Shown piece by piece: positions 24,956 to 39,900 of a stretch of 64,000 nucleotides of DNA. The notes below the pieces were generated by a model. That model was not told the DNA's origin. It worked only from the letters and a program-made list of their open reading frames with translations, and ran no database searches. The position numbers and the translations under genes were made by a program. Origin of the DNA: Sepioteuthis lessoniana (taxonomy: Eukaryota; Mollusca; Cephalopoda; Myopsida; Loliginidae). The stretch lies in contig OY757939.1 in assembly GCA_963585895.1 (NCBI GenBank), forward strand, positions 31,079,430 to 31,143,429. The letters are read 5' to 3'. Within the stretch, counting starts at the first letter, position 1. The number at the start of each line of letters is the position of its first letter.

Positions 24956-27900
24956 TTTTATTTATTTATTTATTTTTTTAAATTATATAATATATATATA
25001 TAATTTTTATCTCATAAGAACTAAAATATATATATATATAGTTCTCATGAGATAAAAAGTATCACAACAAAAGTTTCAAATTTAAATGTGTGCTCAGCAT
25101 TTATGTAGATATTTGTATATTGCCTTTTTTTTCTTTTTGTTTTGTTTTCTGACATGTCCACCCTTGTTGAATTATTTTATCCTGAATGTTCGTTTTTTTT
25201 TTTGTTTTTTTTCATCGACCACATTAAACTAATTGTTAGGGAACAATTTAGTTTTGAAAAACAATTTACAACAGCTTTAAAAGAAAGTTAATCCTTATTT
25301 TAAAAAACTTTCCAAGCTCCAAATCAATTTCTAATCACAAATTCCTTCTCTTTCCTTAATTGCTATTAAAGAAAAAACAATTATATATTTATATTTTTGT
25401 GTAAATGCTGATTACTTTTAGATATACTTATGTCTTCTAGATTGAGGTTTGCAATTAACTCGGTTTCAATATCCATACTTTCCACACTCTCGGATCTATT
25501 TAGGGTTTTGGTTGATCCCAGGGCATTGCATTGTTTTTTTAATTCTTTTATATAACTTAAAATATTTTAACTTATAATGAAGTGACAAGATCTAGGCAAA
25601 TTGGTGCCAATTTGGGGAAAAAAATGAACTGGATCCTTGATACTTTTTGAATGAAATGTTGTTGGTGAAATACAAAATACAGTGGTGTACCTTCTATATT
25701 CACCAGACATATCTCTCTGAGTTTTGCCCTGTCAGCTGGGGCTGCAGAATACGCTGACTGCACCTCTGCAGAGGGGTAAAAAAAACAATGAGGCTACCTG
25801 TTGGCCGTGAGTGGTGACCCATGATGCTTAATGATGGGATCCTGGTGGTTGAGCAGTACTTGACCTGAAAATCGAGTGGTTAAGTCTCTTGCAACACACC
25901 ACTTTGACCCTTACTGGGCCCAATTCAATCAATCAGCTGGTCATGACAGTACTCTCTTAGATTTTTTAAATCTAAATGAGGACGATGGCTGTAGGGTCAA
26001 TCATGCTGTGGAAAGACTCGTAGTCCTTTCTGTCCCTGGGGAAGTAGTTATCTTGGGAACAAAAACCCAGGGACAAAAAATTAATTTGTCTATCACCAGC
26101 ATGAGTATACTGAACATGTAGCCCTGATGTTTCCCCCTAGGCACATCCCCATATGGGGCTCCAAGGTGGGTGGGCAGCATGTTCAATGAAACTCATTCAA
26201 CACTTTTATGGCTTCTGGAAAAACAAAAACCCAAGCAAAAAGACCCCATATTGAATGTGATTCAGACAATGATGAGCCATATACAAGGTTCATCATTCTA
26301 GAATCAAAAGAACAACCACCATTGACAAAAATATCTCCCAACATCACAGAAAAAAGTATTTCAGTTTTAATAACACCCAAAACCGTAAAAAACTTGAAAA
26401 ATGGAACCATCCTTATAGAGGTGACAGAAAAAAAAAAACTGAAATATTAAAGTAAAAAGAAAAATCCACAACATAGACATAAAAGCTTACCCCCATCAGA
26501 GGTTAAACACCTCTAAAGGGGTGATAAAAAATGGAGAGCTATCATTATGCTCAATAATGGAAATTAAAAATGAACTAAAAAAAACAAAATGTAATAGACG
26601 TTAAAAGGATAACAATAAAAAAAAAAACAAAATGAAATAATTGAAACCAATACCTACATTTTAACCTTCAATAATCCAAAACCCCCTTTAGAAATAAAAA
26701 TAGGCTATACAGTGGTTAAACTTGAAACATATATCCCTAATCCTAGAAGATGTCATAACTATCAGAAATATGGACACCTGAAGGAGCACTGCACAAGAAA
26801 ACAAGTGTGTGTTAAATATGGAGAGCAGGAACCAAACCACATGGAGGAATTCTGCAAAAACAGCCTAAACTGTAACAATTGCAAAGGGAATCATAGAGCG
26901 GACTCAAAGTACTCCAAAATCTGGAAAAGGAAATTATCAAAATGAAAATCACCTGAAGCAAGAAGACTCATAGAAAATCCCTTTAACAAATTAACTTTCT
27001 TGCAGGTAACCAGGACTCCCTCAAATCAAATAGAAAACGAAACAAAAAAACAAATAAAAATTTAAAAAATAGAAGTAGAATTAACAAATTTAATAATGAC
27101 CTGCATGAACTAATCAAAACCCTTAAAACTATTATACCCAATGTACAACTAACTCCTACTGACAAATCAAAAAACATCCCTTCAACCTCTAACCAAAAAA
27201 ATGAAACACTAATGATCAAAAGCAGAAACTGATCAACCTCAAGAACCAGAGAAAAAGAAAAAGAAAAACCTTCACAATACACCCCTACAAAAACCAAAAA
27301 TGAATCCAGAAACATAGAAAGTATGGAAACTGAAATGGACTTGACACCTAAAATTGAAAATATGAAAATTAAATAATACACCCTAAACACACTACATAAA
27401 CAGTTATGGCAAAATACCAAAATACCCACAAGATAATCCAATGGAACTGTCGTGGCTACAAGGCAAATTACAACGAACTCCAGCTGTTAATAACTGAACA
27501 AAATCATATCATTATATATCTCCAAGAAATATTTAAAAAAAGCAATGATAAAACAAACATGAAAAATTATGAGAAATACGACTACATACATGACACGGGA
27601 CTAAGAGCTTCAGGTGGTGTATCAATCCTAATAAGGAAAAACATCCCCCAAAGCAAAATCAACATCAGCACCCCCCTCCAAGCAATAGCAATTTCAGCAA
27701 CTTTACACAAAACTACTACCAGCTGCTCTATATATATTCCACCTCAAGACCCTATAAACGAAGACGAGCTAAATAACCTAATAAATCAACTTCCTAAACC
27801 ATATATATTGATGGGAGATTTCAATAGCCACATTTTGTGGAGAAGCAAGACAATGAACAAAAGAGGTCAGACCCTTGAAAAAATCATTAATAACAACCTA

Positions 27901-30900
27901 TGTCTCGACAATCGGAAAGCTCAGACCCACCTAAGCTCATCCTCAGGTACATTTTCTGCTATAGATCTAACACTCAGCGATCCAGCCACCTTTATAGAAT
28001 ATAACTGGAGGGTACATGAAGATTCCTGTTGCAGTGACCACTTTCCAATCATAATAGAAAATACTAAACCAGGAAAATCAGACCCACAAACAGTCTCAAA
28101 AACCCCACGATGGAACTTCAAAAAAGCAAACTGGCAATCCTACAAAAAACTATGCCTTGACACCCAGAAACAAATACAAACCAAGAAGAACCTATAATAC
28201 ATTTTACAAACTCCCTAATTAATATAGCAAACAAAACCATACCTAAAACTACAACATCCCTAAACATAACAATCCCTGGTTTACGGAGGAGTGCAAAACT
28301 ATAAGAGAATGCCAAAGAATCCTCAGGAAATTTAAAACCAACCCTTCATCAAAAAATCTAGACAAATATAGACAACAAAGAGCTAAAACTAGACGCACAA
28401 TTAAAGAAGCTAAAAGGTCCTCTTGGAGAAACTTCACTGCAAAAATAAACTCAAATACTAATCCCAAAACAATTTGGAACTTTGTAAAGAAAATATCAAA
28501 TAAAACTATCCACACTCCTATAAATCATCTCTCCCTCGGAAAAACCAAAAGCCTTGAGTGAAAAACAAATAGCTAATCTGATGGCAGAAAACTTTACCCA
28601 AGCATCATCTACCAAAAAATATTCCAACAAATTCAACTCAATCAGAATCAAAACGGAAAAGAACAAAATAAAGTTCACCTCTGACGATACTAAATGCTAC
28701 AACCAACTTTCACCCTAGATGAACTCCAAAATTCATTATCCAAATCCAATAACTCAGCTGCCAGTCCAGATGAAATTCACTACACATTTCTTAAAGAATT
28801 ACCTACTATTTCCCAGAAATATCTCCTAAACATAACAATATCTGGATCTCGGGCAATATCCCTACTTTATGGAAGCAAGCTACAATCATCCCCATCCTCA
28901 AAAACAAAAAGACCCAACAAATCCCACCAGCTATAGGCCCATAACCCTTACTAGTTGTGCATGCAAAGCTTTAGAAAGAATGATAAACCAAAGACTAATG
29001 GTTTCTTGAATCAAATAAACTGCTCTCAACCCTACAAGCAGGTTTCAGAACAAAAAGAAGCACAATGGACCAGGTGGTTCATATAGAAACCCTAATCAGA
29101 GAAACATACATAAAAAAAGGAACATCTGGTGGCAGTCTTTTTTGATCTTGAAAAGGCCTATGACACAACATGGCCATACGGAATTCTCAAAGACCTTAAA
29201 AACTTTGGGTTACAAGATAGACTTCCCATCTTCATCCAAAATTTTCTTGAAGACCGGTCTTTCAGGACACTGATTGGCAGCACATACTCTGATCTGAAGC
29301 CACAAGAGGTGGGAGTTCCTCAGGGCAGTATTTTATCAGTATCCCTATTTATAATAAACAGCATAATATCCTGATTCCCTCCAGAAATCAAAGGGTCATT
29401 ATACGTAGATGACTTCCTCATCTGCTATAACTCTAAAAACATGACAACCATCGAAAGGAAAACACAACAATGCATAAATAAAATCCAAAAATGGATTGAC
29501 AATTTCAAATAGTAAAACAAAATATGTACACTTCTGTCAAATCCACAAGATGCACAACCACCCTAAACTTACATTAAATAACACTGAAATACCCGTAACA
29601 GATGAACATAAATTCCTTGGCATTATCTTTGACTCTAAATTATCATTTATCCCACATATAAAAAAGCTAAGAATAAAATGCAATCAAGCCATGCAACTAT
29701 TGAGAGCCATAGCCCACACAGACTGGGGTGCTGATAGAAAGACCCTTATCAAGCTATATATATCTCTAATAAGATCAAAATTTGATTACGGCTGCTTCAT
29801 ATATGGAGCAGCCAGAAAATCCTACTTACAACAACTGGAAACCATACACCACTAAGGACTTCGCCTTACTTTAGGAGCCTTTAATACTTCCCCAAAGGAA
29901 AGTCTATACATAGAAGCAAACGAACTCCCTCTCTATTTAAGAAGACAAAAATTAGCACTACAGTACTACATCAAACTCATCTCCTGTCCACAAAATCCTG
30001 CTTATGACTACACCATCAAAACAAAATATGAAAACCTGTATCAAAATAACCCCCCAAAAATCAGACCTTTTAGCTTAAGAAGAAATGACCTCCTCAACGA
30101 AATCAAAATCAACACTAAAATAGTACACCATACCATACTCTCCAAAACGGCACCATGGATCATAAGGCAACCAACTATAAACTTAGAACTGAGTAAGTTA
30201 CCTAAAACAAAAACACACCCCATCACTTATCAAGAGAAACTCATAAAAATACAAAATAAGTTCCCAGACCACTATCACATCTATACAGATGGATCCAAAC
30301 AAGGAAAAAAATGTTGGTTGTGCTATTTCTCAAAAAAAAAAAAAAAAAAAAATCCCTAAAACGCCTACCAAATGAAGCTTCAATTTACAGTGCAGAAACC
30401 ACAGCCATTGATCTAGCTATGAATATAGCAAATCATAAAGCTTCCAAATTTATTATATACACAGACTCTAAATCAGTCCTGCTAGCACTACATAACAGAG
30501 ATACATCATCCCCTCTGATTACAAAGCTCCTAAACAAACTAAACACCCTCTCTAAAAATAATAACATCATATTCACCTGGATACCAAGTCACATTGGCCT
30601 CCAAAGAAATGAAAAAGCAGACAAAGCTGCAAAAAAAGCTCTTCAAATTGATATGTGCAAATCAAAAATCCCAGATCTGAAACCAACCATAAAGAAATTT
30701 ATATCAGACAAATGGCAGAAATCATGGGATAATCAGACCCAAAACAAACTCCATGAAATACAAGAATCTATCGGAGAGTGGCCAACAGGCTACAGAAGTA
30801 TCAGAAGAGAAGAAGTAATACTTGCCAGATTGCGTATTGGGCACACCCACATTACTCATTCACACCTGTTAAAAGGGGAGGATGTCCCAGTGTGCCCAAC

Positions 30901-33900
30901 ATGCAAAGTACAACTCACAACCAAACATATCCTTCTAAATTGTAACAACCTTAAACATATCCGCACTAAGTACTATCAAGCAAGAAACCTGAGGGACATC
31001 TTTAAGAATACAAACCCTGAAAACATTTTTAATTGAGGAGATGAAAGAGGCTGTGATGAAGGTCATTGACACACTCACACAAGAAGACTTCAGTGGGGCC
31101 TCCCAGAAGTTGTTTGAATGGTACAACAAGTGCATTGCAGCCGGAGGAGAATACTTTGAAGGGAACTAGAGTTTCATGTGTGTACTATCAATAAAAGTGC
31201 CCATACGAAAAAAGTCTGGAAACTTATTTAACGATCCTCATATATCAAACAATACGGTTAGCAAATAAAAATAATCCACACCAGAACATCCAAGAGACTT
31301 ATATAGGCACAGTTTTAAAGTACAAATCAAGTGCTTCCATACACTACCGAACCAGGTAGATAACAAGAGATGGTCATGTGTTTTATATGATAAGACCCAA
31401 ATGAGGCAGTGTACTCATTTAAAACAAAAACATCTTTGAGAACCTTTCCAGCAGCAAGAAATGTCTTGGCATTATAAATGTGACTAGGAATGCTGTACAA
31501 ATTCGTAAATCATAAATGCCAACACGAATAAATGCACAGTCATATCTTCAATCAACTCTGTGTAAAGTATAAATATTCAAACAGGTGACAATTAACGAGC
31601 ACATTTTATTCTTTCCTCCACCTGTGTTCACCCAAATATGACCGATAAAATCAATACCTGTATGTGAAAACGATTTTACCAAATTTTTTCTGGTTTAGGG
31701 GAGGCAGGCCATTTTGGAATATGCCAAAGATACAGAATTAGCGGTTAGAGTGTTCGCCAATGGCCTGGGAGACCTGGGTTCAATCCCAGGTCGAGTCATA
31801 CCAAAGACTCAAAAAATGGTACTTGATGCCGCTTTGCTTAATACTCAGTATTATAAGGTAAGGATCAAGGGTAAAGTGGAGCAATCTAGGGAAAGAAATA
31901 GTGCCTTCCCCAACTCTTCGGTGTGGTAACTATTGAAAAGGTAGATTTCGGGTCTCCCTTGACGATGATATTTTTAATGTTCTATTGCATTTTTTAACTG
32001 CACTTTCTGTTATAATCATTTGTTTTCACAGTTATATGGTTTCAAGTATTCCTACCAAATTCTAATAATTTATGCACAATTAAATGGATTAAAGTAAATA
32101 TTCTCATTTGATAATAAACATGTTTGGACATAAATATATAGCCACAAGTGACTAATAATACTTAGTATACAATTATAACCAGCCTAATGGTTAGTGTTCA
32201 TCAATGGCCCGGTAGACCAGGGTTCAAGTCATACCAAAGACTCAAAAAAAAATAGTACTTGATGCCTCAGTGCTTAACTCAGCATTATAAGGTATGAATC
32301 AAGGGTAAATGGAGCAATCTAGGGAAAGGAGTAGCACCCTACCCTACACTTTGGTTCTGTAGCTATTGAAAAGGGAACCTTCAGGTCACCCTCGACTAGG
32401 GTTGGCCAACTATACAATTATAGTTGTAAGTGACTATTCTTAATACAAGTAATTAGCATGCAGTTATGAGATAAAGTATTCTTATCTAATACAAATAATT
32501 ATCACCCAGATCGATTTTATCCATAAATAGTACCCTAACAGGTACTCCCACTTTGGAACAGTGGACCTAGAAATAATGACAATGAATAGGTGACTCTATG
32601 CTCCTGAGAGCCACAGGATCAGTCCTTGTTACTGAATACAGTTGTCTCATACCCTGGATACCTCTTGGGGTGGAAGACTTACTCCTCTGCAAAGGATGCA
32701 ATTGGCTATACTGACAGGGCAACTGATAATTCACACAATAACTTTTGTAGACAATTTTAACTCCAAATAACTATTCTTAATACTAATAATTTACATACAG
32801 TTAAATAATTTTAAGTATTCCTGTCTCACATTAATAATTTTATGTAATAATTTATTTGCACACAGTTATACAGTTTTACATATTCTAATCCAATACTAGT
32901 AATTTTCAAATAGATGGGACCCTAACTGGTACTACCTCACCTGGTCATAGTGGACTTGGGAGTAATGGCAATTAAGGGGTACTTCACATGCCTGAAAGCT
33001 CCAGAACTCTTTTTAAGGGGTAGAGGGTTACTCCCTATATAGGTAATGCAGTTGGCCTATTGTAAATCTTGCTAATAAGGCGGGAGAAATTTCAAACCCT
33101 GATAAAACCAAGTAAATGTTACTGAAAGAGTTGGCCTGAATAGTTCATATGATGACATATCTGCTGCTGATGACTTTTTTGATCAATAACATCCAAGTAC
33201 TGCATGTCCTGGAATATGACACTAAACTACATCTGATGGTGGGGATCCAGTACTGGGGCTTTGGTGAATCAAATTAAAAAAGTCATTGTAAATTAACACA
33301 CAATCAATTTTGTCGTCATTGTTTCTCTGTTTCTGTCTCGCTGCTGCTTTTTCCACTCCCGTCAAATCCTGACTTTCCTCTCTTTTTTTCTTTTTTTTTA
33401 TTTTTTTACTATCAAAGCAGAAATTTGTCATCTTATGAAGAGCTGAAAACTTGCTTATGCAAAATATGGGTTATTTGCATAACCAGAATTTCACTGCTGC
33501 TCAGACACCACTATAATCAGGTTTTTATTACTGGACATCCCGGGTTCGTGCTGACCATCTTTCTGCACAGACAACACACCAAGCATGGTCTCTTTGACTG
33601 ATGAGGATGCCTACCATTCATTCCCACCACATTTGGGGAATTTCAAGGACCTCTTCATTGCCATTACTCTTTGGTCCACCCTGACCTGGAGTGGAAGTAC
33701 CTGTTAGGGTCCTATCTAAGTGTCTGATAGAACTGTTTAATCATTTAACTGTGTGCAAACAAATGATTAATGTCAGATTGAACTATTAGTATCACATAGT
33801 AATACTTGAAACCATCTGTGTGCTAATAAGTAAGTAATGCTGCTTTGTTGGGAAGGGTCTTACTTCTGTCATTTTTTTCCACCTCATTTATTCATCTTAA

Positions 33901-36900
33901 ATTTTTTGAATATTTAAGAACTGTTTACATTTTTGTACTTGATTTTCTGTTTGATTTTTTTTTTTTCCCCCAATGTTCACACTTACATAAATGCTAATAT
34001 ATGTAAGTAATTCTCTTATGTTTACTATGCTAGAAATAATTTTCTTTGAGATTAATGATTGTTTTGGTTTTTTTCTAAGACTCTTTTTTTTCCTTTATAG
34101 TTGAAAGACATCTTACCAAAAAAGGTAGATTCATTGGAAGTGACTAGTTTTGAAAAGTTTAGCTCCCAACAGTAAGTATCTTTGTATATGTGTATTATAT
34201 ACACGTATATATGTATGTGTCTCTGTGTGTGTATATCCTGTATTTTTTTCCCTCTCTCTCTTTCTGTCTATGCTAATCAACTAGGGTTGCAGAATATGCT
34301 GACTGCATCTTTGCAGTGTCCTGGATATAACATTAAACCATTTGGTGTGGCTCCAGTCCTGGAGCTTTGGGGAATATGGAAGTACCCCTTTATTCATAGG
34401 TCAACTCTGACCTGGAGTCATAGTACCTGTTATGGGTGAGATAGAAATATTTAATCATTTTCTATGCTTGAAGCCATTTTATTGTGTGAAAATAAGTGAT
34501 TACTAAATTGAATTATTAGTATTACATATGAATACTTGGAACCATTCAACTGTTTGGAAATGAATGAATAATGTTGATTAGAATTACTGGAGTAAGATTG
34601 CAATACTTGAAACTGTGTACAAACAAATGAGCTCTTGCTTGTTCACCTGCAGATTATTCATTTACAAATCATATATTTAATATATGTATAAACAGGATTT
34701 GGCATTAAATAACCTACAAGGGTTGATATGCCATAAAATGCAACCTACCTCTCTATCTCTCATGAATGTTTAAACTTAATCTCCTTTTTCCTTTGCGCAC
34801 ATTTATTGCAGGATAGATTGTTGTAGCATCCAAATAAAGTTATAACTGGGTGGTGGAAATATCCTGTTTGACTATCACTCACTTTGAGTGATGTATGATG
34901 ATCTCTGGGGTTACTTGAAACCATGGCCCTCTTGGACTAAAAATTTATGTGATCAGATGACAGAAAAAAAATAGTTGAACAAGTTAATCAGTTAGCCAAG
35001 ACCAGTCTAATTGATAAGACAATTTTCCATCTGTGGTCTGCTGCTTCTGATCTGGTCAGTCATCTAGATGTAATGAATAAAATAAATGTGCACACAGAAG
35101 TGGCTGGTTATTCTTCTCAATGAGATGTTTATTCCTCATGACAAAACAGAATGACTCTCAGAAAGAAAGGATTTGCTTGGGCTGTCATAATCAAAGACAA
35201 CATTGGAAGTCAGATGATTATGGCCATTAGCTGAAAAAGTTAGCAGAGAGTTATCACTTTTCCCTTCCCCTATTTTTTTTCTTCTCTCTCACTCTGTGTT
35301 GGCTATTTTGCCAATTCTTAAAGTAAATAAATTCCCACTAACACAAAGAGCACAATATATCAGCTTGGAGTTGAGGAATGTAATTTCCTTTTTTTTTATT
35401 TTATTTTATTTATTTTTTTTTTTTATTGCCCAATACCGGTGTATCTTCATGTTTCCATGTGTTGCTTATAGGTTCATCTTTACTTCTCCAGCAGTGACCA
35501 GCATTTTGGGCTTGTCTTACTTGAATGGCTTGCAAGATAGGAGTTAAGTGGCCATAGAACTGCTGTTTTGTAAGGTGCTTTTTCCAGGAATTGTTCAATA
35601 CAACATTATTGTGTAGTTCCCATCTAGATTTTCTCTAAACATTTCATTAATCCAAGTAATACTGACTCTGCTTAAACTTAGAAGAATTCACGCTTTACCT
35701 ATGTGTATGTTGACATCACAGGCTACAAGACTTGTATCGCTCATTGACCCATTTGTCAGTTTGCTTATGTTTTTTTATTAGTTCTTTGAAAGATTTTGCA
35801 TTATATGAATTGTTGTAGAACTAGTCCAAGAAAAAGCAGTTGTACAGTCCTCAGACAATTGGGTAGCCTCAGTTGACTAAAAATAACAACACACGACTAG
35901 CAGCCCTTCCTCAGAAAACCTCTGGTCAACTCGTTCGTTCTGTCACAGTCAAAAAAGCAGTCTGCAAAGAACAACAACTACGCTGGCATGCTCTTTTATG
36001 CAAGTTCTGGCATATGGAAATTTACATGTGAGGTAGATTTCTTCTCGTGAGAGACGAGATAGGCTCACTATAACTTCTGCCTCCAGAAGTGAACATAGTT
36101 TTTACTACTTGACAAGTAAGGCATAGTCTTACACATTTTGATCCAGGAGGTAAGTTTCTTCTCTCACTACATGAATAAGAGGCCCGCTGGTGATGCAAGA
36201 GGTTGTTAAGAAATAAACATGTGTCTAATAAATAAAATGAAGTGTCTAATAAATAAAATTCTGTTGATTATGCTGGCATTACCAGTTGGAAAAAAAGCTG
36301 GGTGTTCTTTATGCAGACAATGTACAATGGAGACTAAGCCAAAAGTGTGGGGCACCCAGTGTGAATCAAACTCATTAACAATGGTTTTCTAGACAAGTAT
36401 CTCACAATGGAAACACAAGTTAATGGTTCTTGGTTTGGTTTTATGGCATATCAATTATTTCATGAAATTTAAGGCTAAATCTTTCTATATATGTATTAAA
36501 TATGTAAACTCATTTATGTATCACTAACAATTCAATTAAGCATCAGTTGTTTGTTTACACACAGTTAAATGATCAAACAGTTCTTTCCTAACAATTCAAT
36601 TTAACATAAGTCATTTGTTTGCACCTGGTTTAAATGTCAAATAGTTCTATTTGACCCATAGTCGGACACTATCAGATGCTACCACTCCAGGTCAGCATGG
36701 ACTTGAGAGCAACAGCGATGAAGAGGTACTCCCCATTCCCCAAAGCTTCAGCATTATTGGATCCTGACTATCAGATTGTTTAATGTCAGGACACTTGTTG
36801 GGGGGGGGGTTACTCCTCTGTTGAGATGCAGTTAGTGTATTCTACAGCCTCAGCTGACTAAGCTGGTTAGTAGTTCTGATTGATTGATTTTAATTGCACA

Positions 36901-39900
36901 TCAACCTGTCTAGGGTAATTTGTACCTATAGTTTAGGGGATCATGTTTATTGAACATCCATATTTACATCTTTTGTGTAGTGTTTCCTAAAGTTTTTTTG
37001 ACTTTTCTTTTTTTTGCTTTTGCATCCTGTAAACTTTCTACAAAACCCTTTTTACCATAAAATGACTGAAGGATAAAAACCATAAAAAAAAACTGACCAT
37101 CAGAAAAGTAATATTCTTATGTCTTATCACTTTTGTTATATATATGAGTGACTTATAAGTGAAGGCCTCACCCATTGGAAACATTTTTTGTTCAATCCTG
37201 AGATATTTGGAAAAATGTACGATTCATGTGTTTCTTTTAGGAAACGGAAGAAACGAAACACGTCTCCAAGTTCTATACAAGGAAATTATGAAGTTATTGG
37301 AACCAATATTAATGCCACAGAGCTAGAGAAATCCTTAAAGAGTCAATGTCAGAGTACATATTGCAAAATTGGTAATTTAAGAGGAATTTCTCAAAAACTT
37401 ATCTCTCTTCAAGGTAAGTAGTTCATTAATCTTTCTTTTTTAAATACTAAATCTGTGCCTCAATGATATTTAGCATTGGTAAAATTGTTATTTTTGGGCG
37501 AGAAGAATATTTGTTTGTTTTTAGCGAGGAAAAGTTGTAACGTGCGTGGGTGTGTTTACGTTGAGTTGTTTCCTCGCTAAGTGTGTAATTCCCTCGCTAA
37601 TTGTTATTAGGTATACAAAGGAGAGAAGTTCCAAGATGTTGAAGTCAAAATATTTTTAGGAATAGTTTTTATTTGCAGCATGGAAAATGTAGTTTGTGTT
37701 TGTGCTGCAAGCCTCATGGAAAAGGAAAGATGTAAAGAGACGAAATGAAGTTATGAGAAAGTTGAGATGGCAGCATTTATTGTTGGATGTGCGAGGGATT
37801 GTGTTCGCCCTAGTTTAGCGAAAGTCTTGTTTGCCGTTAGAGGAAATAAACTTTGGAGTCACCGTGAGTTTCGTGTGTCTGGTGGTTTTTGGGGAGAGGC
37901 GTGCATGTCTCCATTAATGTTGCCCAGAGGTGAAATGAGAGCTAGGTGCCGGGAGTGGGATTAGGCATCGCATTGACGTAGCCAATTTTGGGGGTGACAT
38001 AAAGTTGTTCCTGTGTGTGGCATATTGAATGTATCTAATTCATATTCAACTGGGATTCCTTGGTCTAAGAGAAAATAGATGCAAGGAATCCATAAAATAG
38101 ATAGGTTCCCTCATGTGTCCATGCTGCTATTGAAGAACCGACAGTGAGACATCTGCACTGGACGGCGTTGTTCAGCCAAAGACTGTTTTTGGCAGCTTAC
38201 CCAATTTCTGCTCCCCGAAAGAAGATCCGGGATGAATAGGATAAGTCATCCTGATTGGGTGAAATTATGCATTGAATTAAGTTACGTGCCAAACCAAAAT
38301 TCCTTCTGCTACAGATAGATTACCTTATCCAGATAGGTTAAATGGGAACATTCACCATGAAAGTCTGTTTAATAAACCTTTGTTTACATAGATGAATTAA
38401 CAGAATTATTAGAGTGAGTTAAGTTTTGCAATATTTTGGTAACATTGCCACCATTTGGGGAGTTTTTTTTAGCATGGGCTGAAGCTACAAAAAATATCTC
38501 GGATCATGTAAAGATCAGTTAAAGACACTTGGATACTAGTGTAGAAGGAAGAACTTTGTATTTTTGTTTGGCACATTAATTAATTTGACCATTAGGATCG
38601 ACGCATATTTTCACCCAATTAGGATGACTTATCCTATTAAGCCAGACCATTTTTCTGGGCAGCACCAAATAGGGGAAAGCCCGTCAAACACTTTCTCTTG
38701 CTCAGAAGCTTTCGAACTGGACAGACGTCTTTCTGTCCACTCTCCTGGATAGCAGCAGTATCATGAATCCATGAGGAAAGCCATATAATTTATGGACCTC
38801 TTGAGTCTAGTCTCTTAGACCAAGGATTTCCAGTTGAATATGAATTAGATAAATTCAATACACCACACACAGGAATCACTTTAAGTCACCTTCAACTTTG
38901 GCTATGTCGACTGCAACGCAAAATTCCGCTCTGACATCTAGCCACTTCATCCCTGGGCAACATTTTCTGGAGACATTCACGCTTCTCTCCCTAAATGACC
39001 AGGACCGCATATTCATGGATGACGACAACATTCCTGTCCTTAACCAGCAAACACAACCTTTGCTAATCTAACGATGCATATTTCACTCAAGCATTTAGCT
39101 GCTAAAATGCCTTCTCAACTCTATAACAATTTCCTTCCTTCCTTCCTTCCTATGACACTTGCAGCATAAACATAAACCCTTTATTCCATGCTGACATTAA
39201 AACCTTTATATAAAAACCTTACGGCATCTTCGTCTTCTCTCTCTCTCCCCTTTATTTTCCAACAACATTTAGCGAGGAAATAACAATGTAACATAAGACC
39301 GTAACCATATATTTATCGCTAAACTAGCAAATAAAAATTTTCATTCAATGAATTGATGTACTATGTCAACAGTTTATTTTTCATCGTTTCTCTTTTAAGC
39401 ATATCAACTCTTTTTAAAACATTTTCTTCCCTTCACAAAAATGTTTCTCTTGATGATGACTTGAGACTGAAACTAGTTGAGAACAACCAAAAAATAAATA
39501 ATCCATGACATATTCCTATTTTGTCTTATCCCTTTTGTTCATCTTATATAGATTTCTTGGCATATTTTATTAAATGATAGACAAGAATTAGATGTTCATT
39601 TTTTATTGGCCTTTCCTTGTTGGTAAATATCGCAACTGTGGATGAAGGCATTTTGAAAATAGTCCAAAGTTTCTAATGTTATTATTCAAGTACATGGACT
39701 TTCAACCATTGTTGGTCATTGTCAAGAGTGTAGCTTTGGAGTTAAGGATGGTTTCTGGGATCAATGAATTTTTTAATAGCATTCTGTAATATAATTAGTG
39801 ACTCGGGTTGATTGTTTTAATAGTTGGTTGTTTTCTAGCTAGATTTCGAGGTCAACCAGAAGACAGTGGAAAAGGAGGGACATATATGAGAAAGAGAGAC

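Larger units (their letters stand above)
25727..31030 (+). mobile_element. Non-LTR retrotransposon copy 3, nearly complete, I/Nimb-like
   Basis: The 5' end is ctgtcagctggggctgcagaatacgctgac, and the 5' UTR runs to 26207. ORF1 with CCHC knuckles spans about 26208-27390. ORF2 with APE endonuclease, RT and RNase H spans about 27406-31030. The combination of a CCHC gag, APE and RNase H is that of the I superfamily (I, Nimb). The 3' UTR is missing, because at 31030 the sequence passes into a mariner end. Frameshifts and stops in both ORFs make it inactive. It is the best reference copy for the family in the window. Confidence 0.9.

Noticed and set aside
26983-27441. 152-codon open frame on the minus strand, hydrophobic
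   Set aside because: It is the shadow of the A-rich LINE ORF1 end and ORF2 start on the other strand.
37767-37964. 65-codon frame in the foldback arm
   Set aside because: It is not conserved on the matching arm as a frame and has no motif, so it does not support a transposase.
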